From the NCBI RefSeq assembly GCF_001434835.1, contig NZ_AZDV01000003.1:124001-188000 (forward strand): 64,000 nt of DNA, given 5' to 3'. Positions within the stretch are counted from its first letter, which is position 1, and each line of letters begins with the position of its first letter. Positions 46,409 to 54,799 of this stretch are shown piece after piece. A program made the position numbers and the translations under genes. The notes under the pieces were generated by a model. That model was given only the letters and a program-made list of their open reading frames with translations. It searched no databases and had not been told where the DNA came from. This DNA is from Levilactobacillus acidifarinae DSM 19394 = JCM 15949. Its GTDB lineage: Bacteria > Bacillota > Bacilli > Lactobacillales > Lactobacillaceae.

Positions 46409-47545
46409 CTAATAATCGGCGGCATTTAAGGCCGTTAAATTGTTAAAGGAATAGCTTTGCCCGCTCTGTGCATTCCCGATTCCGCCCTGAATCGCCACGT
46501 GACTGGTCACCTGATCTTGCCAAACCAAAGCCATTGCTCGCCGGTAATTGGTCCGATCGTTGACCGTTGCAAAGACCATGGCGGCCAGAGCGTAGTTCGC
46601 CGCCGACTGCCCCGAATCGCTCACGCTACCGGCAGTGGTGTAGCCGTTGTACAGCTTCTTATCCTTAACCTGTTGTTGCAACCAGCTGTGGCTTGCCGTC
46701 TTCAATTTGCCAATCTCGGCCAGATGTAAAAGCACCTCTAGGGCTTCAGACGTGTTCAAAGAACGGTCACTATAGGTCAGTTGTGGCCAGTTAAAGCTCG
46801 CTGCGTACAGGGGAAAAACGTCACCCAGATAGCCACCCCGCACAACCTTCAGTTGTTCTTGGTACGCCTTACGGCCACTAGCACTTCCCTGTTCGTAAAA
46901 CCGGAGCGTCTTGAAGTCAATATAGGCCAAGCTACTAGTTTTGGCCGTTTGGCGACTCTGCGGATTGTAGTAATCGTAAACCTTGCCGTCCTTTAACGCC
47001 CCCGCCTTGAGGGTCGCAAAGTGATTGGCCGCTGCTTGCCGGTAATGGGTCGTTTTGCTCAACGCATCGTACAGATTCAGGGCCTTAATGATCCGCAGAT
47101 CATCCAACGTGGCATTGACCGCAAACCGTTTCTGGCTCCGCGGATCGTAGCGGTAACTGAATTGGCCATGGTCCCCGAAGGTCTTTACCGTGGCACGATA
47201 AAACGTGCGAAACGCCGCAAACTGGTGGTGTCGGGCCAAATAAATCAACCACATCCCCGCCGATTCACTCAACATTTCGTGTCCCGTGGCGCTGGCCGCT
47301 TGCCGCGTGTCCGTGTCCACGTAGTTGGTATACAGGCCTTCTTTGGTCACCAGTCGATTGGCGATAAATGCCGCTAACGAGGACTGGTGCTGGTGATCTT
47401 GAGCCGTATGTAAAATTGCTTTAGTCTTCAAAAACACCCGGGGCGACTGTTGCGGTGCCGCCATGGTCTGGGAACGACTCCGACAACCACCTAACATTAA
47501 GAGTAGCAGCAGGCCACCCAGCCCCAGCCAAATTCGTTTCCCCAT
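46409..47545 (-). CDS. Lipoprotein, glycoside hydrolase family 8-like
   Basis: 378 residues: lipoprotein signal with lipobox LGGC (Cys21) and an (alpha/alpha)6-type catalytic domain from about residue 55. Candidate catalytic residues are Glu94 in MLSESAGMWLIYL and Asp148/Asp149 in NATLDDLRIIKALN, matching GH8 positions (SE-G and DxD/DLR). Synthase loci of cellulose (BcsZ) and Listeria pss (PssZ) also have a GH8 enzyme that trims the polymer. First gene of the six-gene operon. Confidence 0.78.
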   Translation of the reverse strand: MGKRIWLGLGGLLLLLMLGGCRSRSQTMAAPQQSPRVFLKTKAILHTAQDHQHQSSLAAFIANRLVTKEGLYTNYVDTDTRQAASATGHEMLSESAGMWLIYLARHHQFAAFRTFYRATVKTFGDHGQFSYRYDPRSQKRFAVNATLDDLRIIKALNLYDALSKTTHYRQAAANHFATLKAGALKDGKVYDYYNPQSRQTAKTSSLAYIDFKTLRFYEQGSASGRKAYQEQLKVVRGGYLGDVFPLYAASFNWPQLTYSDRSLNTSEALEVLLHLAEIGKLKTASHSWLQQQVKDKKLYNGYTTAGSVSDSGQSAANYALAAMVFATVNDRTNYRRAMALVWQDQVTSHVAIQGGIGNAQSGQSYSFNNLTALNAADY

Positions 47546-47585
47546 TATCCTGTGACCCCTTCATTTTGTTTGGTATGAAATAACT

Positions 47586-47600
47586 TAGTTAACGCTTTCA
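47586..47600 (-). promoter_or_regulatory. cre box upstream of the polysaccharide operon
   Basis: Minus strand TGAAAGCGTTAACTA fits the cre consensus TGNAANCGNWNNCWW at every defined position. It lies 40 bp before the GH8 start codon, within the likely promoter/leader region, so CcpA control is expected. Confidence 0.65.
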
Positions 47601-47652
47601 CTTTAGCATGCTTTACCCGCCAAAGAAATCCGTCTTGGTCAGTTTACCGAAA

Positions 47653-47695
47653 AAAAGACGGTTGACCAACCCTTAGGGCTGGCTAACCGTCTTTT
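47653..47695. terminator. Bidirectional terminator between yaaL and the polysaccharide operon
   Basis: AAAAGACGGTT / AACCGTCTTTT with an inner CCA/TGG stem. It ends the dnaX-ebfC-recR-yaaL transcript and insulates the polysaccharide operon. Confidence 0.9.
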
Positions 47696-47721
47696 GACGC
47701 AAAAATGACATGACGCCATTA

Positions 47722-47985
47722 TTAATCTTGAAATACCGTCGCTGCAATGTGCTTGCTCCGCACGTTACGCCGCCGGGCTTCCCGGTACAAAAAGAGGTAG
47801 ACTTGCCGGGCCAGCGCCGTGTTTGCCGTCATTTCGTTATCGGTATCGGCGATGGCCTCTTGGGTCTGCTTGGCGTGGTCCCAGTTATCCTTAGCGGCAT
47901 CAATGGCCGCCAGGAGCTGATCATCGTACGTGCTGCGCAACGCCTTTAGGTGACGTTGTTGCTTACGTTTTTTTTGTCCAAACAT
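47722..47985 (-). CDS. yaaL: YaaL family protein (DUF2508)
   Basis: Small cytoplasmic protein of 87 residues, highly charged and helical (FGQKKRKQQRHLKALRSTYDDQLL, ending in RQVYLFLYREARRRNVR), matching the DUF2508/YaaL family found after recR in Firmicutes. Function unknown. The frame opens at a GTG overlapping recR, but ATG 47983-47985 lies 9 nt after AGGAGG, which itself overlaps the recR stop. Confidence 0.88.
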   Translation of the reverse strand: MFGQKKRKQQRHLKALRSTYDDQLLAAIDAAKDNWDHAKQTQEAIADTDNEMTANTALARQVYLFLYREARRRNVRSKHIAATVFQD

Positions 47986-47999
47986 GGTCGTTACCCTCC

Positions 48000-48599
48000 T
48001 CACATTTCGGTCCGGCCCTCGACGGCCTTAAACAAGGTCATCTCATCGGCGTACTCGATATCACTCCCAACGGATAGACCGTGGGCTAAGCGGGTCACCT
48101 TGATCCCCGCCGGCTTAATCAAGCGCGACAGGTACATGGCCGTGGCTTCCCCTTCCGGCGTCGCGTTGGTCGCGATAATCACTTCTTTAATGGCCGGATT
48201 TTTCTGTAGCCGGTTGATTAGACTGGTAATATTTAAATCCTCCGGTCCCTTGCCCTCAATCGGTGACATGACCCCGTGCAAAACGTGATACAGGCCGTGA
48301 TATTCCTTCATACGCTCCATCACCATGATGTCCTTGGCCTGTTCGACCACCAAGACATGCGATTGATCACGCGTCTTGTCGGCACAGATGGTACAGGGAT
48401 CACTTTCGGTAATATTGCCACAAATCGAACAAAAGTGCAGATCCCGCTTCGCCGAGATCAACGCCTTAGAAAACGCCGTCACGTCGTCTTGCGCCATATC
48501 AATGGTGAAAAATGCCAACCGCGTGGCCGACTTTTGCCCGATACCGGGAAGTTTCATGTAACTATCAATCAGCTGCGCAATAGGTTCTGGATACTGCAT
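48000..48599 (-). CDS. recR: Recombination mediator RecR
   Basis: Acts with RecF/RecO to load RecA at gaps. 199 residues: N-terminal HhH ([15 protein letters not shown]), zinc finger [16 protein letters not shown], and TOPRIM domain with [13 protein letters not shown] and [19 protein letters not shown]. Between ebfC and yaaL as in Bacillus. GAAAGGA precedes the ATG. Confidence 0.97.
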   Translation of the reverse strand: MQYPEPIAQLIDSYMKLPGIGQKSATRLAFFTIDMAQDDVTAFSKALISAKRDLHFCSICGNITESDPCTICADKTRDQSHVLVVEQAKDIMVMERMKEYHGLYHVLHGVMSPIEGKGPEDLNITSLINRLQKNPAIKEVIIATNATPEGEATAMYLSRLIKPAGIKVTRLAHGLSVGSDIEYADEMTLFKAVEGRTEM

Positions 48600-48686
48600 A
48601 GTCTCGTCCTTTCAAAGTTGGAACTGGTCGTCACCGGGCATCATTGGTCACGCCACTAACACCCGCCATGATCGACTCGCGCTGGT

Positions 48687-49013
48687 TTACATGCCGGGGA
48701 TATTCATTCCCTGCGTGTACTTGCCTAAGGTTTGCTTAGTTTGCGCCTCGACTTGGCCTAAGGCGTCGTTAACGGCCGCCACGACCAAATCGGCTAGCAT
48801 ATCGGGATCGTCCGGATCGATAGCTTCCGGCTTGATGGTCAAATCCGTCATCTTCCGTTCGCCGGTGAAGGTTGCTTTGACCATGTCGTCTGGTGAAGCG
48901 CCGGTGAAGGTTTGCGCGTTTAAGTCAGCTTGGTCCTCCGCCATCTTCTTTTGCATCTGCCGCATTTGTTTCATCATACTACCCATGTTACCCATATTAC
49001 CCATGTTCCGCAT
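48687..49013 (-). CDS. YbaB/EbfC nucleoid-associated protein
   Basis: DNA-binding protein of about 108 residues in the YbaB/EbfC family, with the family core [16 protein letters not shown] and [21 protein letters not shown]. The N-terminus is Met/Gly/Asn-rich with tandem NMG units. Several starts exist (TTG 49031, ATG 49019, ATG 49013); ATG 49013 is 9 nt after AAGGGA and is preferred. Between dnaX and recR, the standard place. Confidence 0.93.
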   Translation of the reverse strand: MRNMGNMGNMGSMMKQMRQMQKKMAEDQADLNAQTFTGASPDDMVKATFTGERKMTDLTIKPEAIDPDDPDMLADLVVAAVNDALGQVEAQTKQTLGKYTQGMNIPGM

Positions 49014-49034
49014 ATCCATCCATCCCTTCAAATT

Positions 49035-50858
49035 TTAATCAGTTTTGATATCGACAATGTTTTTACCGAAAAGTTCCTCGGCCTTAGTCACTACCGGATT
49101 AGCCTGTGGCGGCTGGGGGCCCGTTTCGTTCGGTGCTGCAACCGGCGCCCCAGCATCCGTGGTCGGTGCTGTCGAAGACGGCCCCGTGCCATCAGCTACC
49201 GGTTGGGGTTCCGTGTGCGGTTTAAGCTCACTCTTGTGGGCGGTCAGATAGTTCTTACGAATCTCCGGCCACTGGTCCTTAGGCACGAACACAATCGGTA
49301 ACGCGGTGCCGACCATGCGATCCAAACCGTTTTCTAGCGCATCGGTCAGTTCCTGGTCCGTCGTGGCCTTCTGGTACAAAAACGAATAATCGAACGCCAC
49401 GATCACCCCGGAATCGGCCGCCGCCACGGGTTGAGACACCTTCATCACGGCCCGCTGGGTCACGGTTAGGCTATTTAACAAATCTGGCCAAACCTGTTGT
49501 AATTGGTTGAGCTTCTCCCGGGTTGCCGCGCCCAAGACCGGATTGATCTTCGCCAGGTTCACTTCCTGCGTGTGCGTGGCGTTGACCCGGGGCTTAGCCG
49601 CCGGACGTGCGGCGGGCTTGGCGACCGGCGCCTGTTCCAGCTGTTGGACGGCCACCTTCAGTTGGTCCACTTGATGTTGTAACGCCGTAACCGTGTCGGC
49701 CGTGGCCGGGGTTTGTACCGGTCCGCCAGCCGGCGCTGCCGGCGGTGACGCCACCGCGCTGGCGCCTTGCGTCCGCCCGATCTCGGCCAACTTAATGGTT
49801 AAGATTTCCAGGTACACGTCGGGATGCGTGGTAAAGCGCATTTGTTGTTGAATCGCGTTGAGTTCGTTGATCATGGCGTACATGGTGGTTGCCGGGGTCT
49901 TGTCGGCCAGAGCTTGAAAGTCCTCACTGACACTACCCATCTCGGCTTCTTCCACCAGCTTAGGGGCCTGTTGGTACAATAATAGGTCCCGCGCGTAGCT
50001 AATGATGTCCTCGGTGAACCGCTCGGCATCCTTGCCGGCCTCTAAGACCGATTGTAACGTCGCTAATCCCGCCTTGGTGTCGCCTGCTAAGACCTGTTGC
50101 ACGTAGGTTGCCAGCAACTCGTGGGTGACGCTTCCGGTGACCAGAAGCGCATTATCTAACGTGATTTCGTTGTCCCCGAAGGACAGGGCCTGATCCAGAA
50201 TACTTAACGCATCCCGCATCCCCCCTTCGGCGGCCTTGGCAATCACCTTAATGGCTTGCTCATCGTAGGTCACGTGTTTTTGATCCAAGATATAGGTCAT
50301 CCGGTGATAACTATCGCTGGCGGCGATTCGTTTAAAATCGAACCGTTGGACCCGTGAAATAATGGTCGCCGGAATCTTGTGGGGTTCGGTAGTGGCCAGG
50401 ATAAAGATGACGTTGGCCGGCGGTTCTTCCAGGGTCTTTAATAATGCATTGAACGCCCCGGTCGACAGCATATGCACTTCATCGATAATGTAGACCTTGT
50501 AATCGGCCACCGTGGGTGCATATTTGACCTTATCACGGATATCCCGAATCTCTTCAACCCCGTTGTTGGAGGCCGCATCGATCTCAATCACGTCGTTTAA
50601 GGTTCCGGCCGTGATGGCCTTGCAGGTCTCACATTCGTTGCAGGGTTCCCCGTCTTGTTGGTGATGACAGTTGATGGCCTTGGCAAAAATCTTTGCCGCC
50701 GAGGTCTTCCCCGTCCCCCGAGGACCGGCGAACAGATAGGCGTGACTAATTTGATTGGTTGTAATCGCGTTTTTAAGAGTACGGGTAATGACTTCCTGAC
50801 CGATCATATCGTCGAAACGTTGCGGTCGCCAGACCCGATAAAGTGCTTGGTACGCCAT
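49035..50858 (-). CDS. dnaX: DNA polymerase III subunits gamma and tau
   Basis: Clamp-loader ATPase and organiser of the replisome, 607 residues. AAA+ domain with Walker A FAGPRGTGKTSAA, zinc finger CHHQQDGEPCNECETC, Walker B YIIDEVHML, sensor ATTEPHKIPATIISRVQRF; domain III to about 365, then a Pro/Ala-rich linker and a C-terminal tau region. No slippery A-run obvious, so a frameshifted gamma is not claimed. Own promoter upstream. Confidence 0.96.
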   Translation of the reverse strand: MAYQALYRVWRPQRFDDMIGQEVITRTLKNAITTNQISHAYLFAGPRGTGKTSAAKIFAKAINCHHQQDGEPCNECETCKAITAGTLNDVIEIDAASNNGVEEIRDIRDKVKYAPTVADYKVYIIDEVHMLSTGAFNALLKTLEEPPANVIFILATTEPHKIPATIISRVQRFDFKRIAASDSYHRMTYILDQKHVTYDEQAIKVIAKAAEGGMRDALSILDQALSFGDNEITLDNALLVTGSVTHELLATYVQQVLAGDTKAGLATLQSVLEAGKDAERFTEDIISYARDLLLYQQAPKLVEEAEMGSVSEDFQALADKTPATTMYAMINELNAIQQQMRFTTHPDVYLEILTIKLAEIGRTQGASAVASPPAAPAGGPVQTPATADTVTALQHQVDQLKVAVQQLEQAPVAKPAARPAAKPRVNATHTQEVNLAKINPVLGAATREKLNQLQQVWPDLLNSLTVTQRAVMKVSQPVAAADSGVIVAFDYSFLYQKATTDQELTDALENGLDRMVGTALPIVFVPKDQWPEIRKNYLTAHKSELKPHTEPQPVADGTGPSSTAPTTDAGAPVAAPNETGPQPPQANPVVTKAEELFGKNIVDIKTD

Positions 50859-50907
50859 ATCATCTGTTCCTTTCTACCTTTAAATCGTTAAAAATTCGCT
50901 GCTCACT

Positions 50908-50937
50908 ATTATAGCCTTTTTCCGGGGTCGCTGTCAC
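50908..50937 (-). promoter_or_regulatory. dnaX promoter
   Basis: GTGACA (50932-50937), 18 bp, TATAAT (50908-50913) on the minus strand, about 50 bp before the dnaX start. The remaining gap up to the uidA terminator has no gene. Confidence 0.7.
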
Positions 50938-51060
50938 GTCTTCACCCGCCCAATTTAGGGGAAATTAAGCATTCCTTTTACCACAAAATCGCTACTTCCA
51001 GTATAACAACCGTCCCTTTACCAACGACTGGTGATTTGCCACTAAGTTAACCAGCACAAC

Positions 51061-51097
51061 AAAGGTGCCCGTTAGTCGTAACTGGCGGACACCTTCT
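51061..51097 (-). terminator. Terminator after uidA
   Basis: Minus-strand AAGGTGTCCG...GTTA / TAAC...GGGCACCTT hairpin followed by TTGTTGT. Confidence 0.75.
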
Positions 51098-51175
51098 TTA
51101 GTTCATTATTTAACTGGTATATCGTGATAACCGCTCAAACCTCACCGGACGGGCTCGGTTCATGAACTAAACTCG

Positions 51176-52975
51176 TTATTTTTGCTTATACCCCAGGTTC
51201 GGAATCGCGTTCCAACGCCGTGACAGGTAACGCACGACCATCTTTGGTTCGCGGTCGCGGGTAAAGATCCCCTTCTTGTTTCCTTGGACCCGCTGAATCC
51301 CAAATTTCGTTTGGAAATCGGCAAAGTTCCAGAGCTGTTCGCCCACGAAGTTATCAAATTCGTCGAAGACCTTGCTGGTCATCCGGTAATAGTCTTCCTG
51401 GAACTCTTCGGAGAACGGCTCGCCGTAGTTACTGTGCACCCCGGCGATCGTATCAGTCCCGTATTCCGTGTAGATGATCGGCTTATCCGGATAAAGTTGT
51501 TGGTAAAGCGCCAGTTCGTCGCGGGTGGCGGTTTCAGCCTTGGCCAAGTCCCCGGTATCCACGTACCAACCGTAGTAACGGTTCAAAGCAATCACGTCGA
51601 CTAACGAAATGCACTTATCGGTCTCGGCCGTGGTCTGCATAATACTCGTGTAGGTGCACGGACGATTCTGGGGGTCGAGTTGCCGAGCCAGATCGAACAG
51701 GGGCTTGAAGTATTCGTAGGCGCCCTCCGTGAAGTTAGCGGCCTCGTTAGAAATCGACCACATGGCCACACAGGCGTGGTTCTTGTCCCGGTCGATCATC
51801 TCGCGAATCGCCTGTTGGTGGGCCGGCGCGGTCTGCATCACCTGCCAGGTATTATCCTGTTTGCCACTCAAATCGAAACCAAAGGAGGCAAATAAGCCCA
51901 CGGCGGGCACCTCATCGATGACTACAATTCCTTCACGGTCACACAACCGCATCATTTCGTCGGAGTACGGGTAGTGCGAGGTCCGAAACGAGTTGGCCCC
52001 CATCTTCTTCATCAGGTTGATGTCGAGGACGTTCGCCGGTTGGTTCAAGCCCCGACCGTGGATGGCCGAATCCTCGTGCTTGCCGAACCCCTTGAAGTAA
52101 AAGGGTTCGCCGTTAAACAGAAATTGGCCGTTGGTGACCTCAATCTTCCGCACCCCAAACGGTTCGTCGTAACTGTCCACCACTTGATCGTTCTTCAAGG
52201 CCTCCACCCGGGCCGTGTACAGGTAAGCGTGTAGTGGTTGCCACAAATGAACCTGCGGCAACGTCAGTTGGGTATGCTTCCCCGTCCCCGTAGCCACCGG
52301 TTGGCCGGTCGCGTCGAGTAACGTAACCCGCACGCGATCAACGTCCCCCTGAGTGACCACCCGCGTGTCGACGGTCGCCTGATGCTGGTCCAGGTCAACC
52401 TCCGGCACGACGGTCACGTCGGCCACGTAACTCCGCGGCGTGGTGTAGATTTTAACCGGTCGTTGCAGACCCGCATAGTTGAAAAAGTCAAAGTTTTCGT
52501 CGAGGTGGCGGACCAATTTACCGTCGGCATCGTGCGTTTCGGAATAGTGCGCCACCGGCAGACTGGTGTAGTCCAGCATGTTACTCAATTTAACCGTCAG
52601 ACGATTTTCCCCGGCGACTAAATTATCATTAATGGCAACCTCAAACGGCGTGAATCCGCCCTTATGGTGGGTGATTTCCTGGCCGTTTAGGTAGACCCAG
52701 GCCTCGTGCGTTGCGGAGCCGAACCGCAAGATCAGCCGTTGGCCCCGTAAGAAGTCGGCCACGCTAAAGGTGGTTTCATACCAGACGTAACCCACGTGTT
52801 CGCGGACTTGTTGCTGGGCGCTTTGGTCGTTAAACGAAGCGGGGACCGCCATCACGTCCGTGGTCGGCAGGGGGAGCGTGGCGTCGACGGGGGCGCCTTC
52901 GGTTTCCAGCATGAATTTCCAGAGTCCCGATAAATCGAGGACGGTTCGCGTTGCAGTGGTGGTTGGGTAAAGCAT
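51176..52975 (-). CDS. uidA: Beta-glucuronidase, glycoside hydrolase family 2
   Basis: Cytoplasmic enzyme cleaving beta-D-glucuronides, 599 residues. Sugar-binding N-terminal jelly roll with VWYETTFSVADFLRGQRLILRFGS, immunoglobulin-like domain, and TIM barrel with acid/base WSISNEAANF (Glu) and nucleophile IYTEYGTDTIAG (Glu). Length fits bacterial GUS (about 600). The frame opens 13 codons earlier; ATG 52973-52975 with GGAGG is chosen. No glucuronide transporter is next to it. It lies between SRP RNA and dnaX, which are normally adjacent. Confidence 0.93.
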   Translation of the reverse strand: MLYPTTTATRTVLDLSGLWKFMLETEGAPVDATLPLPTTDVMAVPASFNDQSAQQQVREHVGYVWYETTFSVADFLRGQRLILRFGSATHEAWVYLNGQEITHHKGGFTPFEVAINDNLVAGENRLTVKLSNMLDYTSLPVAHYSETHDADGKLVRHLDENFDFFNYAGLQRPVKIYTTPRSYVADVTVVPEVDLDQHQATVDTRVVTQGDVDRVRVTLLDATGQPVATGTGKHTQLTLPQVHLWQPLHAYLYTARVEALKNDQVVDSYDEPFGVRKIEVTNGQFLFNGEPFYFKGFGKHEDSAIHGRGLNQPANVLDINLMKKMGANSFRTSHYPYSDEMMRLCDREGIVVIDEVPAVGLFASFGFDLSGKQDNTWQVMQTAPAHQQAIREMIDRDKNHACVAMWSISNEAANFTEGAYEYFKPLFDLARQLDPQNRPCTYTSIMQTTAETDKCISLVDVIALNRYYGWYVDTGDLAKAETATRDELALYQQLYPDKPIIYTEYGTDTIAGVHSNYGEPFSEEFQEDYYRMTSKVFDEFDNFVGEQLWNFADFQTKFGIQRVQGNKKGIFTRDREPKMVVRYLSRRWNAIPNLGYKQK

Positions 52976-53046
52976 AGATGATGACCTCCGATTGGTTAAG
53001 ATTGGCCCCCACACGGTTGTGCCGGGGACGTTTATGGGTATACTAT

Positions 53047-53075
53047 AGATAATTCGGTGGCGAATTACTTGTCAA
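53047..53075 (-). promoter_or_regulatory. uidA promoter with palindrome in the spacer
   Basis: TTGACA (53070-53075) with TTATCT at 17 bp or TATCTA at 18 bp. The dyad AATTCG-GTGG-CGAATT (53051-53066) fills the spacer; a bound regulator there would block transcription. Confidence 0.6.
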
Positions 53076-53139
53076 TTATCGCCTTTTTTTGTTAATTTAT
53101 GCTTTTTATGTAACCGCTATCAAGATTGGAGGGTTTCCC

Positions 53140-54324
53140 ATGTCCCCGTTCACCCGGACCGCGCGCCTGATTCAAACCACCCTAGGACTCGACGTTCGCT
53201 GTTACGACCCGACCGGTCAACTCAGCCTGAGCCTCAATAATCCGGTCGTCACGGCCCCCCATCAACCCCAGTTACCCGACCTCACCCACATCGATCAGTT
53301 GACCCACTACACCGATCCCTGGCAACTCAGCTACCTTTTGGTCCCGTTACCCACCGGCACCTGCGTGGTGGGCCCCTTCACCACCACGACTCTGACCTCC
53401 CAGGTCATCACCACGGTTCTGGCCCAAAACCATCTTACCGTTAGCGAGCAGCACCAACTCACCCAACTCTACGACGCTCTGCCCATGCTTAGTCCCGCGG
53501 AAGTTACCGCCACCGGGACCGTGGTCGTCAACCTTTGGCGCCAACCCCCGTTAACCCCAACGTGCCAAACGTTAACCGCCAACCCCCAAAACACGTCGCC
53601 GGCCCCACTCCCCAAACTCGGTTCCCCGGATACCACCGCCATCGACCACCATTACCAGGTCGAGGCCGCCCTCATGGCGACCGTGCGCGCCGGAAATACG
53701 GTGAAAATTGTCGATTATTTTCGGCCCATGACCGCCATGCTAACGCTCTTTCAAAACCGTCTCCCCAACCAGCCGCTACGCTCCTGCAAAAACATGTGTC
53801 TGGTCAGCAACACCCTCAATCGAATCGCGGCGCGTCAAGGTGGCGTCCATCCCGTTTATCTGGATAGTATTTCGGAAAAATACGCCTTACTGGTGGAACG
53901 CCAACGCACAATTACCGGGCTCAAGCAGCTAACCGTGGCCATGCTGACGGACTACACCCAACTGGTCAAGGATCACGCCACCACCGGCTACAGTCCCCTG
54001 ATTAAACGCACCGTGGACTACGTGACGCTTCACCTTGGACACCCGCTACGGGTCACAAGCATCGCGACGGCACTCAACGCCAGTTCTACCTACCTCTCCC
54101 GGCGTTTTAAAGCCGAAACGGGGCAGACTTTAACTCGCTTCATTCACACCCAACGAATTCAAAGCGCTCAGACCTACTTACTAAACACCACCACGTCGAT
54201 CACCACCATTGCCTTGTTAGTGGGGTTCCCCGACTTAGCCAGCTTCACCAAACAATTTAAACGATTGACCGGACAAACGCCGCGCGACTACCGGCAACAC
54301 CCTCGGTTTGAAAATGCCCGGTAA
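53140..54324 (+). CDS. AraC family transcriptional regulator
   Basis: 394 residues: an N-terminal sensor region (1-280) without a clear cupin signature, and a C-terminal double-HTH AraC domain (about 290-388; LRVTSIATALNASSTYLSRRFKAETG and SITTIALLVGFPDLASFTKQFKRLTGQTPRDYR). The N-terminal part resembles regulators of the YSIRK-associated type found in lactobacilli. Divergent from uidA, hence probably its regulator, although AraC proteins usually bind direct repeats rather than the palindrome seen. The frame opens at 53089, but ATG 53140 with GGAGGG fits best. Confidence 0.85.
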   Translation: MSPFTRTARLIQTTLGLDVRCYDPTGQLSLSLNNPVVTAPHQPQLPDLTHIDQLTHYTDPWQLSYLLVPLPTGTCVVGPFTTTTLTSQVITTVLAQNHLTVSEQHQLTQLYDALPMLSPAEVTATGTVVVNLWRQPPLTPTCQTLTANPQNTSPAPLPKLGSPDTTAIDHHYQVEAALMATVRAGNTVKIVDYFRPMTAMLTLFQNRLPNQPLRSCKNMCLVSNTLNRIAARQGGVHPVYLDSISEKYALLVERQRTITGLKQLTVAMLTDYTQLVKDHATTGYSPLIKRTVDYVTLHLGHPLRVTSIATALNASSTYLSRRFKAETGQTLTRFIHTQRIQSAQTYLLNTTTSITTIALLVGFPDLASFTKQFKRLTGQTPRDYRQHPRFENAR

Positions 54325-54435
54325 TTTGCGGAGCTGGTCCAAACAAACTTGCTAGAAGCGACTATCCCGTTTCCGCTTAACCCCAAAAAGACAAACATTC
54401 ACGACCAGGATATTTGTCCATCTCTCCGCGACATT

Positions 54436-54635
54436 GCCGAAACGGGCTTACCAGGAGGTTCCGCTTAACCCTACTGCATGGGTTACCATCCCCGACCTCT
54501 CCGCCGCCGTAGCCGAAACGTGTTCCTGACGGGCAGCTGGTTCCGCTTAATTCCGCTAGGGAATTCATCCCTAAAGACCAGGGATAAATCCCCTAGCGGC
54601 CTTAATGCTCACCAGCTAAACGCCCTTCGTCACAC
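54436..54635 (-). repeat. Structured intergenic element, copy 2
   Basis: Core 54512-54635 parallels 29040-29163. Stems: GGGC/GCCC (54531-54534/54622-54625), AGCTGG/CCAGCT (54535-54540/54612-54617), CCGCTAGGGAATT/AATCCCCTAGCGG (54553-54565/54587-54599, one G-U on the minus strand), ATCCC/GGGAT inside. The left block GCCGAAACGGGCTTA (54436-54450) and motif TTCCGCTTAA recur (near 54370, 54460, 54541), suggesting tandem sub-units. It begins about 15 nt past the SRP RNA terminator. 54325-54435 holds no gene. Confidence 0.75.
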
Positions 54636-54651
54636 TCTTGTATGCAAAAAA

Positions 54652-54677
54652 CGCCCGCTCCCTTACGAGAACGGACG
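54652..54677 (-). terminator. Terminator after SRP RNA
   Basis: Minus-strand CGTCCGTTCTC / GGGAGCGGGCG hairpin followed by TTTTTT. Confidence 0.85.
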
Positions 54678-54691
54678 TACTTAATTTTCCA

Positions 54692-54780
54692 ATAACTTGA
54701 AGCACAAAGTGAAACAGACTTAGTGCTGCTTCCTTCCGGACCTGACACGATTCGTGAGCCCACCCTTGCTTCAAGGCCTT
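54692..54780 (-). ncRNA. ffs: Signal recognition particle RNA, small bacterial type
   Basis: On the minus strand the conserved SRP core GTCAGGTCCGGAAGGAAGCAGC (shown here in part: GGTCCGGAAGGAAGCAGC) sits at the tip of a long hairpin closed by CCTTGAAGC / GCTTCAAG. About 89 nt; no Alu domain, so the 4.5S type. It lies between tadA and (beyond the insertions) dnaX, the usual Lactobacillales order. Exact ends are estimates. Confidence 0.95.
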
Positions 54781-54799
54781 AACGGCAAATACTAGTGTA

